Positions 26,070-33,907 of a DNA stretch of 64,000 bases are shown here, piece after piece. Position 1 is the stretch's first letter, and every line of letters starts with the position of its first letter. The DNA is taken from assembly GCF_003990975.1 (NCBI RefSeq), contig NZ_RZJR01000003.1, positions 124,001 to 188,000 of the forward strand, in the 5' to 3' direction. The notes beneath the pieces were generated by a model. It ran no database searches and was not told the DNA's origin. It saw only the letters and a program-made list of their open reading frames with translations. This stretch comes from Cohnella sp. AR92 (lineage in GTDB: Bacteria; Bacillota; Bacilli; Paenibacillales; Paenibacillaceae). Made by a program: the position numbers and the translations under genes.

Positions 26070-26088
26070 GATTTTTGCAAGCCGCCTA

Positions 26089-26126
26089 TTGTACTTAGTG
26101 TATTAGGTGATATAATACACTTAAGT
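26089..26126 (+). promoter_or_regulatory. Promoter and operator of the YtrA-type regulator operon
   Basis: TTGTAC (26089-26094) and TATAAT (26111-26116) form a promoter with a 16-bp spacer. The inverted repeat GTGTATTA (26098-26105) and TAATACAC (26113-26120), extended by ACTT/AAGT, overlaps the spacer and -10 box, the position expected of an autoregulatory GntR operator. Confidence 0.75.
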
Positions 26127-26155
26127 CAGACGAAACGTGCGAAGGGGGTGCCCGC

Positions 26156-26548
26156 TTGAATGAGGCCCAAATCGGCGGGATGCGGTTTGCTCTCGATTTA
26201 AGCCAACCGCTTTACGAGCAAGTATTGGAGCAAGTGAGAAGCTCAATCGCGAAAGGTGAGATTGCGTTGGGAGAGAGGATACCTTCCGTACGGGAGATGG
26301 CTCAAGCCTTGAAGATAAATCCGAACACGGTCATGAGGGCTTATCAAGAGCTGGAGCGGGACCAGCTTACGGAGACGAGGCGGGGACAAGGAACGTTCAT
26401 CACGACCGATGCGGAGAAAGTAAGCCATATCCGCCATCGGCTGGCCGAGGAAGCGGTCGACGAATTTCTCGGACGAATGAGCAGCCTCGGATTTACCGCG
26501 TCGGATATCGCGAGCATCCTTAGAGCGAAGGGAGGGGAAGTCCGATGA
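26156..26548 (+). CDS. GntR-family regulator, YtrA subfamily
   Basis: A 130-residue regulator with a GntR winged helix (LYEQVLEQVRSSIAKGEIALGERIPSVREMAQALKINPNTVMRAYQELERD) and only a short C-terminal tail (EEAVDEFLGRMSSLGFTASDIASIL), the layout of the YtrA subfamily that controls linked ABC transporter genes. TTG start at 26156, 7 bp after GGGGG. It overlaps the first ABC ATPase gene by 4 bp. A matching inverted repeat covers its own promoter, so it should repress the whole ABC cluster until a cell-wall-active or similar signal is present. Confidence 0.88.
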   Translation: MNEAQIGGMRFALDLSQPLYEQVLEQVRSSIAKGEIALGERIPSVREMAQALKINPNTVMRAYQELERDQLTETRRGQGTFITTDAEKVSHIRHRLAEEAVDEFLGRMSSLGFTASDIASILRAKGGEVR

Positions 26549-27237
26549 ACGCGATCAGCGGAGCGGGAATCTGCAAGAAGTACGGCAAGCGGCGGGCGCT
26601 TGACCGATTCGATATCGAAGTGCCGGAGAACGCGATCACGGCTATTCTCGGCCCGAACGGGGCGGGGAAGTCGACCTTTATGAGAATGCTGACGGGGCTG
26701 GTCGTTCCGGACGAGGGAACGTTGACGGTCCTCGGCCGCAAGCCTTCTTGGGAGACGAACCGCTTGATCTCCTATTTGCCGGACCGCGCCCGTTGGTACC
26801 AGGGACATACCGTCGAGACGGCGATCGAATGGGGATCCCGTCTGCTTCCGAGCTTCCGGAAGGATGAGGCGCGGGAGATCGTCGGCTCGCTAGGATTGGA
26901 GGCGGATATGGAGACGGAAGGGATGTCCAAGGGGCAGGAGGCCCGATTGATGCTCGCCTTGTGCCTGGCGCGGGATGTGCCCCTTCTTGTCCTCGACGAG
27001 CCGTTCTCCGGAATCGACTTGCTGTCGAGGGAGAAGATCGTCGCCGCGTTGATCGATTCCTTCTCGGTCAGACGGCAGACCGTGCTCATCTGCACGCACG
27101 AGATTGCGGAGACCGAAAGCCTGTTCGATCATGCCGTATTCGTCCATGAAGGAAGGGTAGCCTTGGCAGGCGAAGTCGAGGAGCTCCGTTCGGAGCGCGG
27201 CTCCATGCAAGACATCTACCGTCGGATTTACGCATAG
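26545..27237 (+). CDS. ABC transporter ATPase, YtrB-like
   Basis: A 230-residue ATPase: Walker A GPNGAGKST, Walker B LLVLDEPFSGID, His in ICTHEIAE. The signature is degenerate, MSKGQEARLMLAL, in place of LSGGQ, which is usual in ATPases of YtrB/EcsA-type ABC-2 exporters. It is translationally coupled to the GntR gene. Its end carries a 14-bp tandem duplication (27224-27251) that repeats the last codons and the stop. Confidence 0.85.
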   Translation: MNAISGAGICKKYGKRRALDRFDIEVPENAITAILGPNGAGKSTFMRMLTGLVVPDEGTLTVLGRKPSWETNRLISYLPDRARWYQGHTVETAIEWGSRLLPSFRKDEAREIVGSLGLEADMETEGMSKGQEARLMLALCLARDVPLLVLDEPFSGIDLLSREKIVAALIDSFSVRRQTVLICTHEIAETESLFDHAVFVHEGRVALAGEVEELRSERGSMQDIYRRIYA

Positions 27238-27251
27238 GGATTTACGCATAG
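27224..27251 (+). repeat. 14-bp perfect tandem duplication over a stop codon
   Basis: GGATTTACGCATAG occurs twice without a gap (27224-27237 and 27238-27251). The first copy holds the end and TAG stop of the ABC ATPase gene; the second lies in the spacer and supplies bases next to the following ribosome binding site (GGAGGAG). Confidence 0.8.
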
Positions 27252-27266
27252 GAGGAGTAGGGATAG

Positions 27267-28007
27267 ATGGATATCGGCCAATTCTCTTTTTTGCTTAGGC
27301 ACGAGCTGCGGCTTGTCACCCGAAGATGGACGTTAAGAAGCTGGTATTGGATGTATCTGGCCGGCTTGACCATTCTGGCGCTGGTCGCGCTGACGATATG
27401 GGGCGGGACGGATCAATTCAAGTCGGATTATCTGCTGTTCGCTTGCTTCGCTTTTCCGTTCTTCTTCTGCATGATCGCATTCCGGGCGTTGAAGCGGGAA
27501 TGGTCGGACGGAACGCTGGGATGGTGGCTCACGCTGCCTTACTCCCGTTCCAAGCTGCTTCTCGCCAAATTCGCGGCCTCGCTCGCGCAATCCCTTGCGA
27601 TTGCCGTTCTTTTCTTCGTCGCGTTAGCGGTATTCGAGGCCTATGACGTCTTGCTGCACGGGTTGAGCATCGACCTCTTACGGCGCTTCGTGACCCAAGA
27701 GAGCGAATACTTCCTGCTCCTCTTGATCTCTTCGCCTTTCATGCTGGCCTTGGGTCTTATGATGGCGGCGATGGGCAAGTCCAAGCTTAAGATGTTAAAG
27801 CCGTTGGTCTGGATCGCATTCGGGCTGCTCGGGAACCTGTTTAATTGGGTCAACGGGGCGGTCGGCAGCCAAACGGACGGTTCGTTGAATTTATTCGACG
27901 GCCATTCGGCGGCTTGGGTATGGCTTTCCCTCCCGGTTGCATGGATCTTCGCCGGTCTGATTTTCGCAGGCGCCGTCGGCATTTGCAAGAAACATTTAGT
28001 CCTGTAA
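27267..28007 (+). CDS. ABC-2-type permease subunit
   Basis: A 246-residue protein with six predicted membrane helices, beginning with the cytosolic LRHELRLVTRRW stretch typical of ABC-2 permeases. Other segments are FRALKREWSDGTLGWWLTLPYSRSKLLLAKF, the conserved region between helices 2 and 3, and an MGKSKLKMLKPLVWIAFG helix. It lies between a YtrB-like ATPase and a second ATPase and so is presumably the membrane partner of the first. No substrate can be assigned. Confidence 0.8.
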   Translation: MDIGQFSFLLRHELRLVTRRWTLRSWYWMYLAGLTILALVALTIWGGTDQFKSDYLLFACFAFPFFFCMIAFRALKREWSDGTLGWWLTLPYSRSKLLLAKFAASLAQSLAIAVLFFVALAVFEAYDVLLHGLSIDLLRRFVTQESEYFLLLLISSPFMLALGLMMAAMGKSKLKMLKPLVWIAFGLLGNLFNWVNGAVGSQTDGSLNLFDGHSAAWVWLSLPVAWIFAGLIFAGAVGICKKHLVL

Positions 28008-28027
28008 CGGACGGAAGGAGTTCGAAC

Positions 28028-28951
28028 ATGAGCTATGCCATCGAGGTTGGCGGACTGTCCAAGTCCTACGGAAGCAAAGCGGCTTTGAAGAACATAACCT
28101 TTGGCGTGCAAGAGGGGAGCTGCTTCGGCCTTCTCGGGCCGAACGGGGCGGGCAAGTCGACGACGATGAAAATCTTGTCCGGCCTGCTGGAGGCAGACCG
28201 CGGCACGGTCCGGATCTTCGGCAAGGATCAACGGTCGAGCGCGGAGGAAACGAAGGTGAAGGTCGGCTACGTTCCCCAATCCATCACGCTGTACGAGAAG
28301 CTGTCCGCTAACGATAACCTGATTTTCTTCGGAGAGATGTACGGTGTTAAGGGCAAAGAGTTAAAGCGCCGAATCGGCGAGGTGCTGGAGCAGGTGGGGC
28401 TCGCCGATCGGGCGAAGGACGCGGTGGAGACGTTCTCCGGCGGGATGAAGCGGCGAGTGAACATCGCGGCCGCGCTGCTGCATCGCCCTAAGCTGCTGAT
28501 TATGGATGAACCGACGGTGGGCATCGATCCTCAATCCCGCAATCATATCTTCGAGATGATCCGAGATTTGCAGAAGAACGGCGTCACGATTCTATACAGC
28601 ACGCACTACATGGAAGAAGTCGAGAGCTTGTGCGATCATCTCGCGATCGTAGACAACGGCCTCGTGATCACGGGAGGCTCCCTCGGAGAGGTGCTCGAGA
28701 AGCACGGCACGCGGGCGGTCTATCTAGAGCTTCAGGGAGAGCAGAGGCCTCCGTCGATCGACCTGTACGGGAAAGCCGCGGCGAAGGACAAAGGCTGGCT
28801 GCTCGAGACGGAGTCCCCGCTGGACGCGCTTGCCGCATGGGCGGAAGCTTGCAAGACGAATTCGCTTAGAGTCAAGCAGCTGGAGATCGTTCGGCCTTCG
28901 CTGGAGGATGTTTTCTTGACTCTTACCGGAACGACTTTAAGAGACAATTGA
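28028..28951 (+). CDS. ABC transporter ATPase (ABC-2 exporter type)
   Basis: A 307-residue ATPase with Walker A GPNGAGKST, signature FSGGMKRRVNIAAALLH, Walker B LLIMDEPTVGID and His in STHYMEE; the last 90 residues form the C-terminal extension usual in CcmA/DrrA-type drug-export ATPases. ATG at 28028 with AAGGAG 9 bp upstream; an in-frame ATG at 27845 lies deep in the preceding gene and is rejected. It pairs with the permease 28 bp downstream. Confidence 0.88.
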   Translation: MSYAIEVGGLSKSYGSKAALKNITFGVQEGSCFGLLGPNGAGKSTTMKILSGLLEADRGTVRIFGKDQRSSAEETKVKVGYVPQSITLYEKLSANDNLIFFGEMYGVKGKELKRRIGEVLEQVGLADRAKDAVETFSGGMKRRVNIAAALLHRPKLLIMDEPTVGIDPQSRNHIFEMIRDLQKNGVTILYSTHYMEEVESLCDHLAIVDNGLVITGGSLGEVLEKHGTRAVYLELQGEQRPPSIDLYGKAAAKDKGWLLETESPLDALAAWAEACKTNSLRVKQLEIVRPSLEDVFLTLTGTTLRDN

Positions 28952-28979
28952 GGATCGATAGGGAAGGGGAAAAATAGCC

Positions 28980-30131
28980 ATGGTGCTAAGTATCGCGGTG
29001 AAAGAATGGAAGCTGCTGCTCAAAGAGAAAGGGACGTTCTTCTGGCTGCTGCTCATGCCCGTCCTGTTTATCGTGCTGTTCGGCTCGGTCATCGGCCAGC
29101 TTGGCAACTCGCAGCAGACGATTACCTATATCGACAGGGATCATACGGCCGCTTCCGCATCGTTCCTTGCCTCCTTAAGCGAGAAGGGCGGCTACAAGCT
29201 GGAGGAGAAGGACGCCGGAACGCTGGATGATCAACTGTCCCGCATTCGCGACGGCAAGCTGAGCGCCCTGCTCGTGATTCCGCAAGGGTTCGACGGTGCC
29301 CTGGCTTCTTCCGGGGACGGCAAGGCGTCGATCGAGCTGTACAGCGACGGCGCTTCGGATTCGGCGGCCGGCCTGCGGTCTTCGCTCGAGAACGTCGCCG
29401 GGGATTATCGCGAACAGCGGATCGATGCCGCGTTGAAGGCGGCGGGCGCAAGCGACAAGGCGCGCGCGCAAGCGATGGAGTCTCCGCTGCGGATCGAAGA
29501 TAAGCCGCAGAATGCGACGGGGGGCAACACGGTTACCCAAGTCGTTCCGGGGTACACCGTCATGTTCGTCTTCTATGTCATGATCTCGATGATCCGAAGG
29601 TTCGTCAACGACAAGACGTCCGGCATGACCGCCCGTCTCCGCACGACCCGAATGAGCCCGATTACTTACCTTCTGGGCATGTGGCTTGCTTACGTAGGCG
29701 TATCGATCGTACAGTGCGCGGTGCTGCTGACGTTCGGCCACTACGCCTACGATGTGCAGCTTGGCGATCCGGAAGCCGTCATCGCGCTGGTGGTCATGCT
29801 TGCTCTATGCGGAACGGGGATCGGGCTGGCGCTGGCCATGGTCGTGCGCAGCGAGAACCAAGGCATGGCGTTCGTGCAGCTTATCTCGATGGGCGGCGCG
29901 GTCATCGGCGGCCTGTGGTTCCCGGTGGAATACATGTCCAAGACGATGCAGACGGTCAGCCATTTTACCCCGCAGTATTGGGCGCAGACGGCGTTCCAGG
30001 ACATTATGGTGCGCGGCGACCACATCGCCGGCATCCTCCCGTCGCTGGCGGTGCTCGCGGCTTTCGCCGTCGGCTGCGTGCTGATTGCGGTAACGAGATT
30101 CCGCGGATTCATGAAGTCGGCCCTCGGGTAA
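28980..30131 (+). CDS. ABC-2-type permease with large extracytoplasmic domain
   Basis: A 383-residue permease of the DrrB/YhgE-type ABC-2 family: one N-terminal helix (WLLLMPVLFIVLFGSVIG), a roughly 150-residue extracellular domain, and five C-terminal helices with the conserved RLRTTRMSPITYLLGMWLAY and VEYMSKTMQTVSHFTPQYWA segments. With the preceding ATPase it would form an exporter for a drug-like or lipid substrate. It ends the YtrA-type operon; a terminator follows. Confidence 0.87.
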   Translation: MVLSIAVKEWKLLLKEKGTFFWLLLMPVLFIVLFGSVIGQLGNSQQTITYIDRDHTAASASFLASLSEKGGYKLEEKDAGTLDDQLSRIRDGKLSALLVIPQGFDGALASSGDGKASIELYSDGASDSAAGLRSSLENVAGDYREQRIDAALKAAGASDKARAQAMESPLRIEDKPQNATGGNTVTQVVPGYTVMFVFYVMISMIRRFVNDKTSGMTARLRTTRMSPITYLLGMWLAYVGVSIVQCAVLLTFGHYAYDVQLGDPEAVIALVVMLALCGTGIGLALAMVVRSENQGMAFVQLISMGGAVIGGLWFPVEYMSKTMQTVSHFTPQYWAQTAFQDIMVRGDHIAGILPSLAVLAAFAVGCVLIAVTRFRGFMKSALG

Positions 30132-30151
30132 GACAGAGAAAGGGTAAGACC

Positions 30152-30204
30152 AAGAAAGGGGATGTCCTCACCGTCGTCGCGACGGAGGGACATCCCCTTT
30201 TCTT
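30152..30204 (+). terminator. Intrinsic terminator of the YtrA-type operon
   Basis: A 13-bp stem (30155-30167 with 30188-30200) with an inner CCGTC/GACGG stem; the downstream strand continues TTTTCTTGTT. Confidence 0.85.
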
Positions 30205-30212
30205 GTTGCCGG

Positions 30213-31040
30213 TTAGAACAGAACCTTATCCGGGTCCGAGCCGAAGCGCCGGTCTTCGTTCAAGCCGTCGATCTTCGCCATATCCTCGGCCGACAGCTCG
30301 AAGTCGAACAGGTTGCCGTTCTCGGCGATGCGGGAAGGCGTGACGGACTTCGGGATGGTGACGACGCCGCTCTGGATGTCCCAGCGCAGGATGACCTGAG
30401 CGACGGTCTTGCCGTACTTCCGGGCGATGTCCTGCAGCGCGGGCTGATCGAGGTTGCCCTGCATGAGCGGGCTCCACGCTTCCAACTGGATGCCCTTCTT
30501 CTTCGCGTAGTCGAGAAGCTCCTTCTGCGTCAGCAGCGGATGGTATTCCACCTGGTTAACCGCAGGCACGATGTCGCTCGATTGGGCCAGCTTCTCCAAG
30601 TGGTGAATCTTGAAGTTGCTGACTCCGATCGCCCGGACGTAGCCGTCCTTGTGCAGCTTCTCGAGCGCTCTCCAGGTGTCGACGAACTTATCGACGCCCG
30701 GCCAGTGGATGAGGAGCAGGTCGATGACGTCCAGTCCCAGACGCTTGCGGCTCTCTTCGAACGCGGCCAGCGCCCTCTCGTAGCCTTGATCTTCGTTCCA
30801 GATCTTCGTCGTGACGAACAGCTCGTCGCGGGAGATGCCGGCGGTCCGGATCGCTTCGCCGACGTCGGCTTCGTTCTTGTAGATCTTGGCGGTATCGATG
30901 CTGCGATAGCCGGCTTCGATGGCGGCATGAATCGCGCGGCGCGCTTCGCCCTCCGCCGTTACTTTCCAGACACCAAGGCCCAGCCAAGGCATTTGCACGC
31001 CGTTATTCAGCGTTGTCGTGCTTCCGATGGTCAGACTCAT
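30213..31040 (-). CDS. Aldo/keto reductase (YvgN/2,5-diketogluconate reductase type)
   Basis: A 275-residue NADPH-dependent aldehyde/ketone reductase with the AKR tetrad: Asp and Tyr in YRSIDTAKIYKNE, Lys in VTTKIWN and His in LLLIHWPG. Motifs VRAIGVSNFKIHHLEKL, AVNQVEYHPLLTQKEL and VILRWDIQSGVVTIPKS place it in the AKR5G/YvgN methylglyoxal-reductase group. It differs from the AKR at 7.2-8.2 kb, which is of the channel-beta-subunit type. It is 33 bp upstream-proximal to lplJ on the same strand, so the two may share a transcript. Confidence 0.9.
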   Translation of the reverse strand: MSLTIGSTTTLNNGVQMPWLGLGVWKVTAEGEARRAIHAAIEAGYRSIDTAKIYKNEADVGEAIRTAGISRDELFVTTKIWNEDQGYERALAAFEESRKRLGLDVIDLLLIHWPGVDKFVDTWRALEKLHKDGYVRAIGVSNFKIHHLEKLAQSSDIVPAVNQVEYHPLLTQKELLDYAKKKGIQLEAWSPLMQGNLDQPALQDIARKYGKTVAQVILRWDIQSGVVTIPKSVTPSRIAENGNLFDFELSAEDMAKIDGLNEDRRFGSDPDKVLF

Positions 31041-31073
31041 TCGAATCTCCTCCTCATATGTAAATCAATTTGG

Positions 31074-32060
31074 TTAGATAAGCAGAGAGAACCATTCATC
31101 CTTCTCGACGGGACCGAAGTAGAAAGGAAGATCGACGCCTTCGAGCGCCCGTTCGATGGATTCCCGGTCGTAGCGGACTCCGATCAGCTTGTCCGTCACT
31201 TCCGACACTTCTCCGCGCCCGAAGAAGTCCCCGAAGACGGCGGCTCCGCGGATCTCGCCTTTGACGACTTCCAGCCGGACGTCGAATAGGCCGGCAGCCA
31301 GCTTCTTCACGTTCTGGACGTTGAAAGCAGGGGATTGGCCGTAATTCCAGTTCCAGCTGCGATATCGCTCGTCCGCGAGCTGGCGGACCGCGTCCCAATC
31401 CGCTTCCGTCAGCTCATAACGCTGAATCGGCTGGCCTTCGAAGATCGATTCGAGCACGAACTGCTTGAACGCGTCGATCGTCATCGGTTCCTTCAGGAAT
31501 TCGGAGATGTTCGCGACGCGGCTTCGTACGGACTTCGTCGCCTTCGATTCGAACTTGATCGGATTGACCTTGAGCGCGGCGGCGACATTCTCCATGCGGG
31601 AATCGAAGAGCAGCGTGCCGTGGCTGAACATGCGGCCGCGAGTGGAGAACTGCGCATTGCCGGAGATCTTGCGCTCGCCGACCTGCAGGTCGTTGCGCCC
31701 GCTCAGCTCCGCATCGACGCCGAGCCTGTTGAGAGCTTTGACGACCGGCTCGGTGAACTTCCGGAAATTATGGAACGACTGGCCGTCGTCCCGGGTAATG
31801 AAGCTGAAGTTCAGGTTGCCGAGATCGTGATAGACCGCGCCGCCGCCGCTCAGCCGGCGAACGACATGGATTCCGTTCTCCTGCAAATATTCGGAGTTGA
31901 CTTCCTCGGCCGTATTCTGATTCTTGCCGATGATGATGGAAGGCTCGTTAATGTAGAAAAGAAGGTAATCGTTCTCGGCAGGAAGCTTTCGTAAAATATA
32001 TTCTTCCAGCGCCAGATTGAGAGAGGGGTCGTGCCCATTGCCATTATCGACATATAACAA
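31074..32060 (-). CDS. lplJ: Lipoate-protein ligase, LplJ-like
   Basis: A 328-residue ligase that attaches free lipoate to E2 and GcvH proteins through lipoyl-AMP. The N-terminal domain carries the lipoate-binding RRLSGGGAVYHDLGNLNFSFI (residues 68-88) and the catalytic Lys in VGERKISGNAQFS; the C-terminal accessory domain is present, so it is the full bidomain form. AAGGAGG lies just upstream of its ATG at 32060. The neighbouring reductase has no obvious link to lipoate. Confidence 0.93.
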   Translation of the reverse strand: MLYVDNGNGHDPSLNLALEEYILRKLPAENDYLLFYINEPSIIIGKNQNTAEEVNSEYLQENGIHVVRRLSGGGAVYHDLGNLNFSFITRDDGQSFHNFRKFTEPVVKALNRLGVDAELSGRNDLQVGERKISGNAQFSTRGRMFSHGTLLFDSRMENVAAALKVNPIKFESKATKSVRSRVANISEFLKEPMTIDAFKQFVLESIFEGQPIQRYELTEADWDAVRQLADERYRSWNWNYGQSPAFNVQNVKKLAAGLFDVRLEVVKGEIRGAAVFGDFFGRGEVSEVTDKLIGVRYDRESIERALEGVDLPFYFGPVEKDEWFSLLI

Positions 32061-32160
32061 CGCGTAGGTTCCTCCTTCTGTAGACAGGATAGATCAACGC
32101 TTCTATTTTACGTCAGGATCGCAGGAAGAACAAATGGGCGGGAGACGTTCGCGATGCCCC

Positions 32161-32214
32161 TTGACTTTCGATCTACATCGCAATAAAATGAGTTTACGTA
32201 AAAATTAATTTTTA
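32161..32214 (+). promoter_or_regulatory. Promoter and palindromic operator of the ArsR-clpP operon
   Basis: TTGACT (32161-32166) and TAAAAT (32184-32189) are 17 bp apart. Between the predicted start of transcription and the coding region lies the perfect 16-bp palindrome TAAAAATTAATTTTTA (32199-32214), whose last base is the A of the first ATG. It replaces a ribosome binding site and is the obvious candidate operator for the ArsR-like product. Confidence 0.75.
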
Positions 32215-32834
32215 TGGTGATGAGCAAGATGAATCCATTAGACCCGATCGCAGACGTTTATCGGCTGGAGAATCCGGAGCAGGCGCTTGCGCTGCTCAAT
32301 CCGATGCGCGCGGAGATTCTTCAACTGCTTGCCGAGCCGGCTTCCGCTTCCGAGCTGGGCAGGCAGATGAACGAGAAGGCGCAGAAGCTGAATTACCATC
32401 TGAAGAGCTTGGAGAAGGTGGGACTCATTCGGCGCTGCGGCTCCCGTCAGGTGAAGAACCTGATCGAAGTGCTCTACCGGGCGGTCGCCCGTTCCTACGT
32501 CATTCCGGATTCCTTCGGATGGTCGGAGGATCTGACGCAGCGGATGAAGGACCAAGGTGCCCTCCGGCAGCTGGTGAACGTATCCGAGCGAATCCGCACG
32601 GACGCGCTCCGGCTGATGGAGGTGTCCGACGAGGAAGGAGAAGTTCCCAGCGCGGTGCTGGAGACGGATCTTCATCTGCCGGACGAGCGGACGAGGGAGA
32701 GATTCCTCGCCGATTATGCGGACGCGGTCCGAACCGTCGTGCGGAAGTACCAAGCGCAAGGCTCGGCGGAAGGCGGATTCAAGGCCATTCTCGCCGTGTA
32801 TCCCCAATTGGAGCAAGGAGGCGGCAAGAGATGA
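32214..32834 (+). CDS. ArsR-like winged-helix transcriptional regulator
   Basis: A 206-residue regulator. Residues 15-85 form an ArsR-type winged helix (ALALLNPMRAEILQLLAEPASASELGRQMNEKAQKLNYHLKSLEKVGLIRR); the remainder is a helical domain without recognisable metal-binding cysteines, so it is not a classical metal sensor. There is no ribosome binding site before the ATG at 32214; the in-frame ATG at 32229 has a weak GGTGA 8 bp upstream and may be the real start. It overlaps the small gene that follows and is two genes upstream of a ClpP paralogue. Signal unknown. Confidence 0.8.
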   Translation: MVMSKMNPLDPIADVYRLENPEQALALLNPMRAEILQLLAEPASASELGRQMNEKAQKLNYHLKSLEKVGLIRRCGSRQVKNLIEVLYRAVARSYVIPDSFGWSEDLTQRMKDQGALRQLVNVSERIRTDALRLMEVSDEEGEVPSAVLETDLHLPDERTRERFLADYADAVRTVVRKYQAQGSAEGGFKAILAVYPQLEQGGGKR

Positions 32835-33115
32835 ACGAGCTCGCGATAGAGAACAAAGACGAACAAGACAAGAAGGCTCCAAGCAAAGCGGCGGAGTCGC
32901 CTGCCAAGGAGAACATCGTGATCTGGGAGTCGAAGACTCGAACGAACCCTTTCTCCCGTCAAGGAGAATCGACGTTCACCGTGATTCCGCTTGGCGAGCA
33001 AGATGGCGCCGAAGCGCCGCTCCTTCGCGTCTACACATCCGGCTTCGGGCAAGCCGCGCCGGTAAGGAGCAAGCTTGGCAACGGGCCGACCGCGGCGCTT
33101 CGCTGCGCGGCGTAA
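32831..33115 (+). CDS. Small hydrophilic protein of unknown function
   Basis: I do not recognise this 94-residue protein. It starts with an ATGA overlap with the regulator stop, which supports real translation. The first 35 residues are rich in Glu, Lys, Asp and Ala and are probably disordered; the second half contains NPFSRQGESTFTVIPLGE and LLRVYTSGFGQAAPVR. No signal peptide, membrane helix or cysteine motif apart from one Cys near the end. Being held between an ArsR-like regulator and a ClpP paralogue, it could be an adaptor or a substrate of the protease; that is inference only. Confidence 0.65.
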   Translation: MNELAIENKDEQDKKAPSKAAESPAKENIVIWESKTRTNPFSRQGESTFTVIPLGEQDGAEAPLLRVYTSGFGQAAPVRSKLGNGPTAALRCAA

Positions 33116-33147
33116 TTCATCCGAACATGAAGTGGAGGGGCTGAACC

Positions 33148-33729
33148 ATGAGTTTCGTGCCTTACGTAGTCGAACAATCGAATCGCGGGGAGAGATCCTA
33201 CGACATCTACTCCCGCCTGCTCAAAGACCGCATTATTTTCCTGGGGACCGCCATCGACGACACCGTCGCCAACGCCGTCATCGCCCAGCTGCTCTTCCTG
33301 GCAGCGGACGATCCGGAGAAGGACATCAGCCTCTATATTCAATCGCCGGGAGGCTCGGTATCGTCCGCCTTCGCGATCTACGACACGATGCAGTTCATCA
33401 AGCCGGAGGTGTCCACGATCTGCGTCGGGCTGGCGGCTTCGGCGGCTTCCTTCCTCCTGATGGCGGGGGCGAAGGGCAAGCGGTACGCGCTGCCGAACAG
33501 CGAGGTCATGATCCATCAGCCGCTAGGCGGCGCCCAAGGGCAAGCCAGCGACATCGCCATCCGAGCCAAGCATATTCTCAGGACGCGCGACAAGCTCAAC
33601 AAGATCTACTCCGAACGGACCGGCCAGCCGCTCGAGAAGCTTGAGAAAGACATGGACCGCGATAACTACATGACGGCGGAAGAGGCGCTCGAATACGGCT
33701 TGATCGATAAGGTGCTGGAGCATCTGTAA
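33148..33729 (+). CDS. clpP: ClpP-type serine protease, accessory paralogue
   Basis: A 193-residue ClpP with the catalytic triad in standard positions: Ser98 (GLAASAAS), His123 (MIHQP) and Asp172 (DRDNYMT). The strand after the catalytic Ser reads AASAASFLL, where housekeeping ClpP has AASMGAFLL, and the segment [13 protein letters not shown] differs from the usual GGSITAGMAIYDT. This and its place behind a dedicated regulator suggest a second, regulated ClpP, not the housekeeping copy. The N-terminus ([24 protein letters not shown]) keeps the residues that gate the barrel and dock Clp ATPases. No Clp ATPase is encoded in the window. Confidence 0.9.
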   Translation: MSFVPYVVEQSNRGERSYDIYSRLLKDRIIFLGTAIDDTVANAVIAQLLFLAADDPEKDISLYIQSPGGSVSSAFAIYDTMQFIKPEVSTICVGLAASAASFLLMAGAKGKRYALPNSEVMIHQPLGGAQGQASDIAIRAKHILRTRDKLNKIYSERTGQPLEKLEKDMDRDNYMTAEEALEYGLIDKVLEHL

Positions 33730-33744
33730 AGCGGGAGAAGATAG

Positions 33745-33783
33745 GCCGAACTTTGCTGAATAGGGCAGGGTTCGGCTTTTTTC
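33745..33783 (+). terminator. Intrinsic terminator after clpP
   Basis: A 7-bp stem (GCCGAAC 33745-33751, GTTCGGC 33770-33776) and a following TTTTTTCTTTT tract. Confidence 0.82.
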
Positions 33784-33907
33784 TTTTGCGCAGGATTGCA
33801 GTACAATCAAGGAGAAGTAAGCATGGCCAGTTCATATTGAGTTCATATTTACGGGTTATTTTAGTTTTTTGAGAACTAGAGGATCGACAAGATGGAGAGT
33901 GATCGGG

